From: Corallium rubrum
Taxonomy: Eukaryota > Cnidaria > Anthozoa > Scleralcyonacea > Coralliidae
Direction of reading: 5' to 3'
NCBI GenBank assembly: GCA_964035015.1
Contig: OZ035998.1
Coordinates: 27,112,617 to 27,176,616, forward strand
Length of the DNA: 64,000 bases
This document shows, piece by piece, positions 63,080 through 64,000 of this stretch. Under the pieces are notes generated by a model. The model was not told where the DNA came from, did no database searches, and saw only the letters and a list, made by a program, of their open reading frames with translations. A program made the position numbers and the translations under genes. The stretch's first letter is position 1. Every line of letters begins with the position of its first letter.

Positions 63080-64000
63080 CACATTCGTCCTCAGTTCATA
63101 TTACGAGTCAGTTAATTGTAGTTGAGTATAGATACTGGTGAGTATATAACATATTATAGGTAACAACATATAAATTTTAAACATATAAGTAATAAGGTCT
63201 GGGGAAACAGATTGAAAGCTAGCAATAAATATCTACTTGACGTTCCTACAAATTTCCATGTATTATTGTTAATATCCATCAAGAAGGCATTCTTCTCACA
63301 TGTGGCTAAAATGAAATTTTAATCTGATAATTGCACTGGACAGGAATTGAACTTGGGTTTGGGTGCTGGTGCCTGAAAACCAGACAGCTCATAGTAACAT
63401 GGGTTAGTAGGGGATGGGTAGTGGTGTATTAGATGGGGGTTAGAATGACCAGGATGATGTAGAGAGTTGAGCTCCTCTATGGTGATGAAATGTCCTATTA
63501 TGGTCATTAACAAAAGCTTCTCCTGACTCCTAACCAGACATTGTCTGCTTGGGTTGAGGTGTAAAAGGCGAGTATCAGGCGTCTGAAAACCAGACAGCCC
63601 TAGGTAGGTAAGAGAAGGAAATCTCTGATTTCAAACCCCTTGCTCTGGGTTAAACAGAACAATAAATTCAGTTAGACCTTCACTTGTGTGTTGGTAGCGC
63701 TAGCTGTCCATGTCGGATAATTTCACTGACTGCAACAATGTGGCTGGTGTTTTCTTGGCATGCTGATGAACTTATCTGAGTGAAACAGACAACTTTTTTA
63801 TATAAGAATTTGACCACATATCTCTCTACTGTTTAATGGATTTCCCCACCCCCATTCCTGGAAAAAACTTAGTCATACACACTTGCAAACTGTCACAAGG
63901 GTTCTAAGACAACAAGAAAATATCAAAGTCCAATTTGGACAAATTTATAAATGATGATATTATATCTCAACTGTAAATTGTCCAGTCAGAGAGCTTGATT
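63080..64000. repeat. Dispersed repeat, copy 2, cut by window end
   Basis: Same order of blocks as 51000-51880 (ACATTCGTCCTCAGTTCATA; CCTGAAAACCAGACAGCTCA; TTGTCTGCTTGGGTTGAGGT; ACCACATATCTCTCTACTGT). It probably continues past the window as part of another hAT-like element. Confidence 0.88.

Overview
This is a eukaryotic, almost certainly metazoan, nuclear window. It is AT-rich, intron-bearing, and crowded with long pure microsatellites, palindromic MITEs and decayed transposons. The element set (Penelope-like with GIY-YIG, CR1/L2-like LINE, Ty3, BEL/Pao, hAT, TTAA-target MITEs, tRNA- and 5S-derived Pol III repeats) together with two intronless divergent class A GPCRs fits an invertebrate such as an anthozoan cnidarian. 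That placement is inference; no marker proves it.

Host genes are few. Two single-exon rhodopsin-like GPCR genes lie on + (5424-6437 and 13893-15005). The third is a complex I subunit gene, NDUFA7, on the minus strand. Its exons 1 and 2 are at 60644-60694 and 60501-60568. Exon 3 is at 32043-32177, about 28.3 kb downstream. Splice phases agree across the three exons (0, then 2). The giant intron holds most of the mobile DNA here. The last exon(s) were not found.

Layout. 1-5 kb: a ~1.2 kb direct duplication and microsatellites. 5-15 kb: the GPCR genes, separated by palindromes, MITEs and Penelope-type terminal remnants. 15-24 kb: MITEs and large foldbacks (16956-18029, 20956-22115) and an ~800-bp microsatellite. 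24-28 kb: a 5S-like repeat and a 2.75-kb TIR element with a broken spliced gene. 28-31.5 kb: two LINE fragments, each ending in a TCTG-type microsatellite. 32.8-38.0 kb: a 5.2-kb foldback whose inverted ends are minisatellite arrays, containing a hAT that itself contains a TTAA MITE. 40.2-43.5 kb: decayed Ty3 pol. 43.5-44.7 kb: antisense BEL/Pao piece. 44.7-47.9 kb: a Penelope-like element with an inverted 5' copy, a tandem 47-bp array, RT, GIY-YIG and a well-formed hammerhead ribozyme. 48.25-57.53 kb: a 9.3-kb element with ~190-bp TIRs encoding a decayed ~1,500-residue protein with an N-terminal Cys/His module, a transposase-like middle, an XPG/FEN1-like nuclease region and a C-terminal CXC cluster; a hAT with a perfect 8-bp TSD sits in its 5' part, and that hAT carries a TTA-flanked MITE. 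57.5-64 kb: a tRNA-derived SINE, (TA)n-centred palindromes, NDUFA7 exons 1-2, and a second copy of a repeat seen inside the hAT.

Most long open frames here are microsatellite translations and are not genes. Insertion order can be read from the nesting: XPG element, then hAT, then MITE; and foldback, then hAT, then TTAA MITE.
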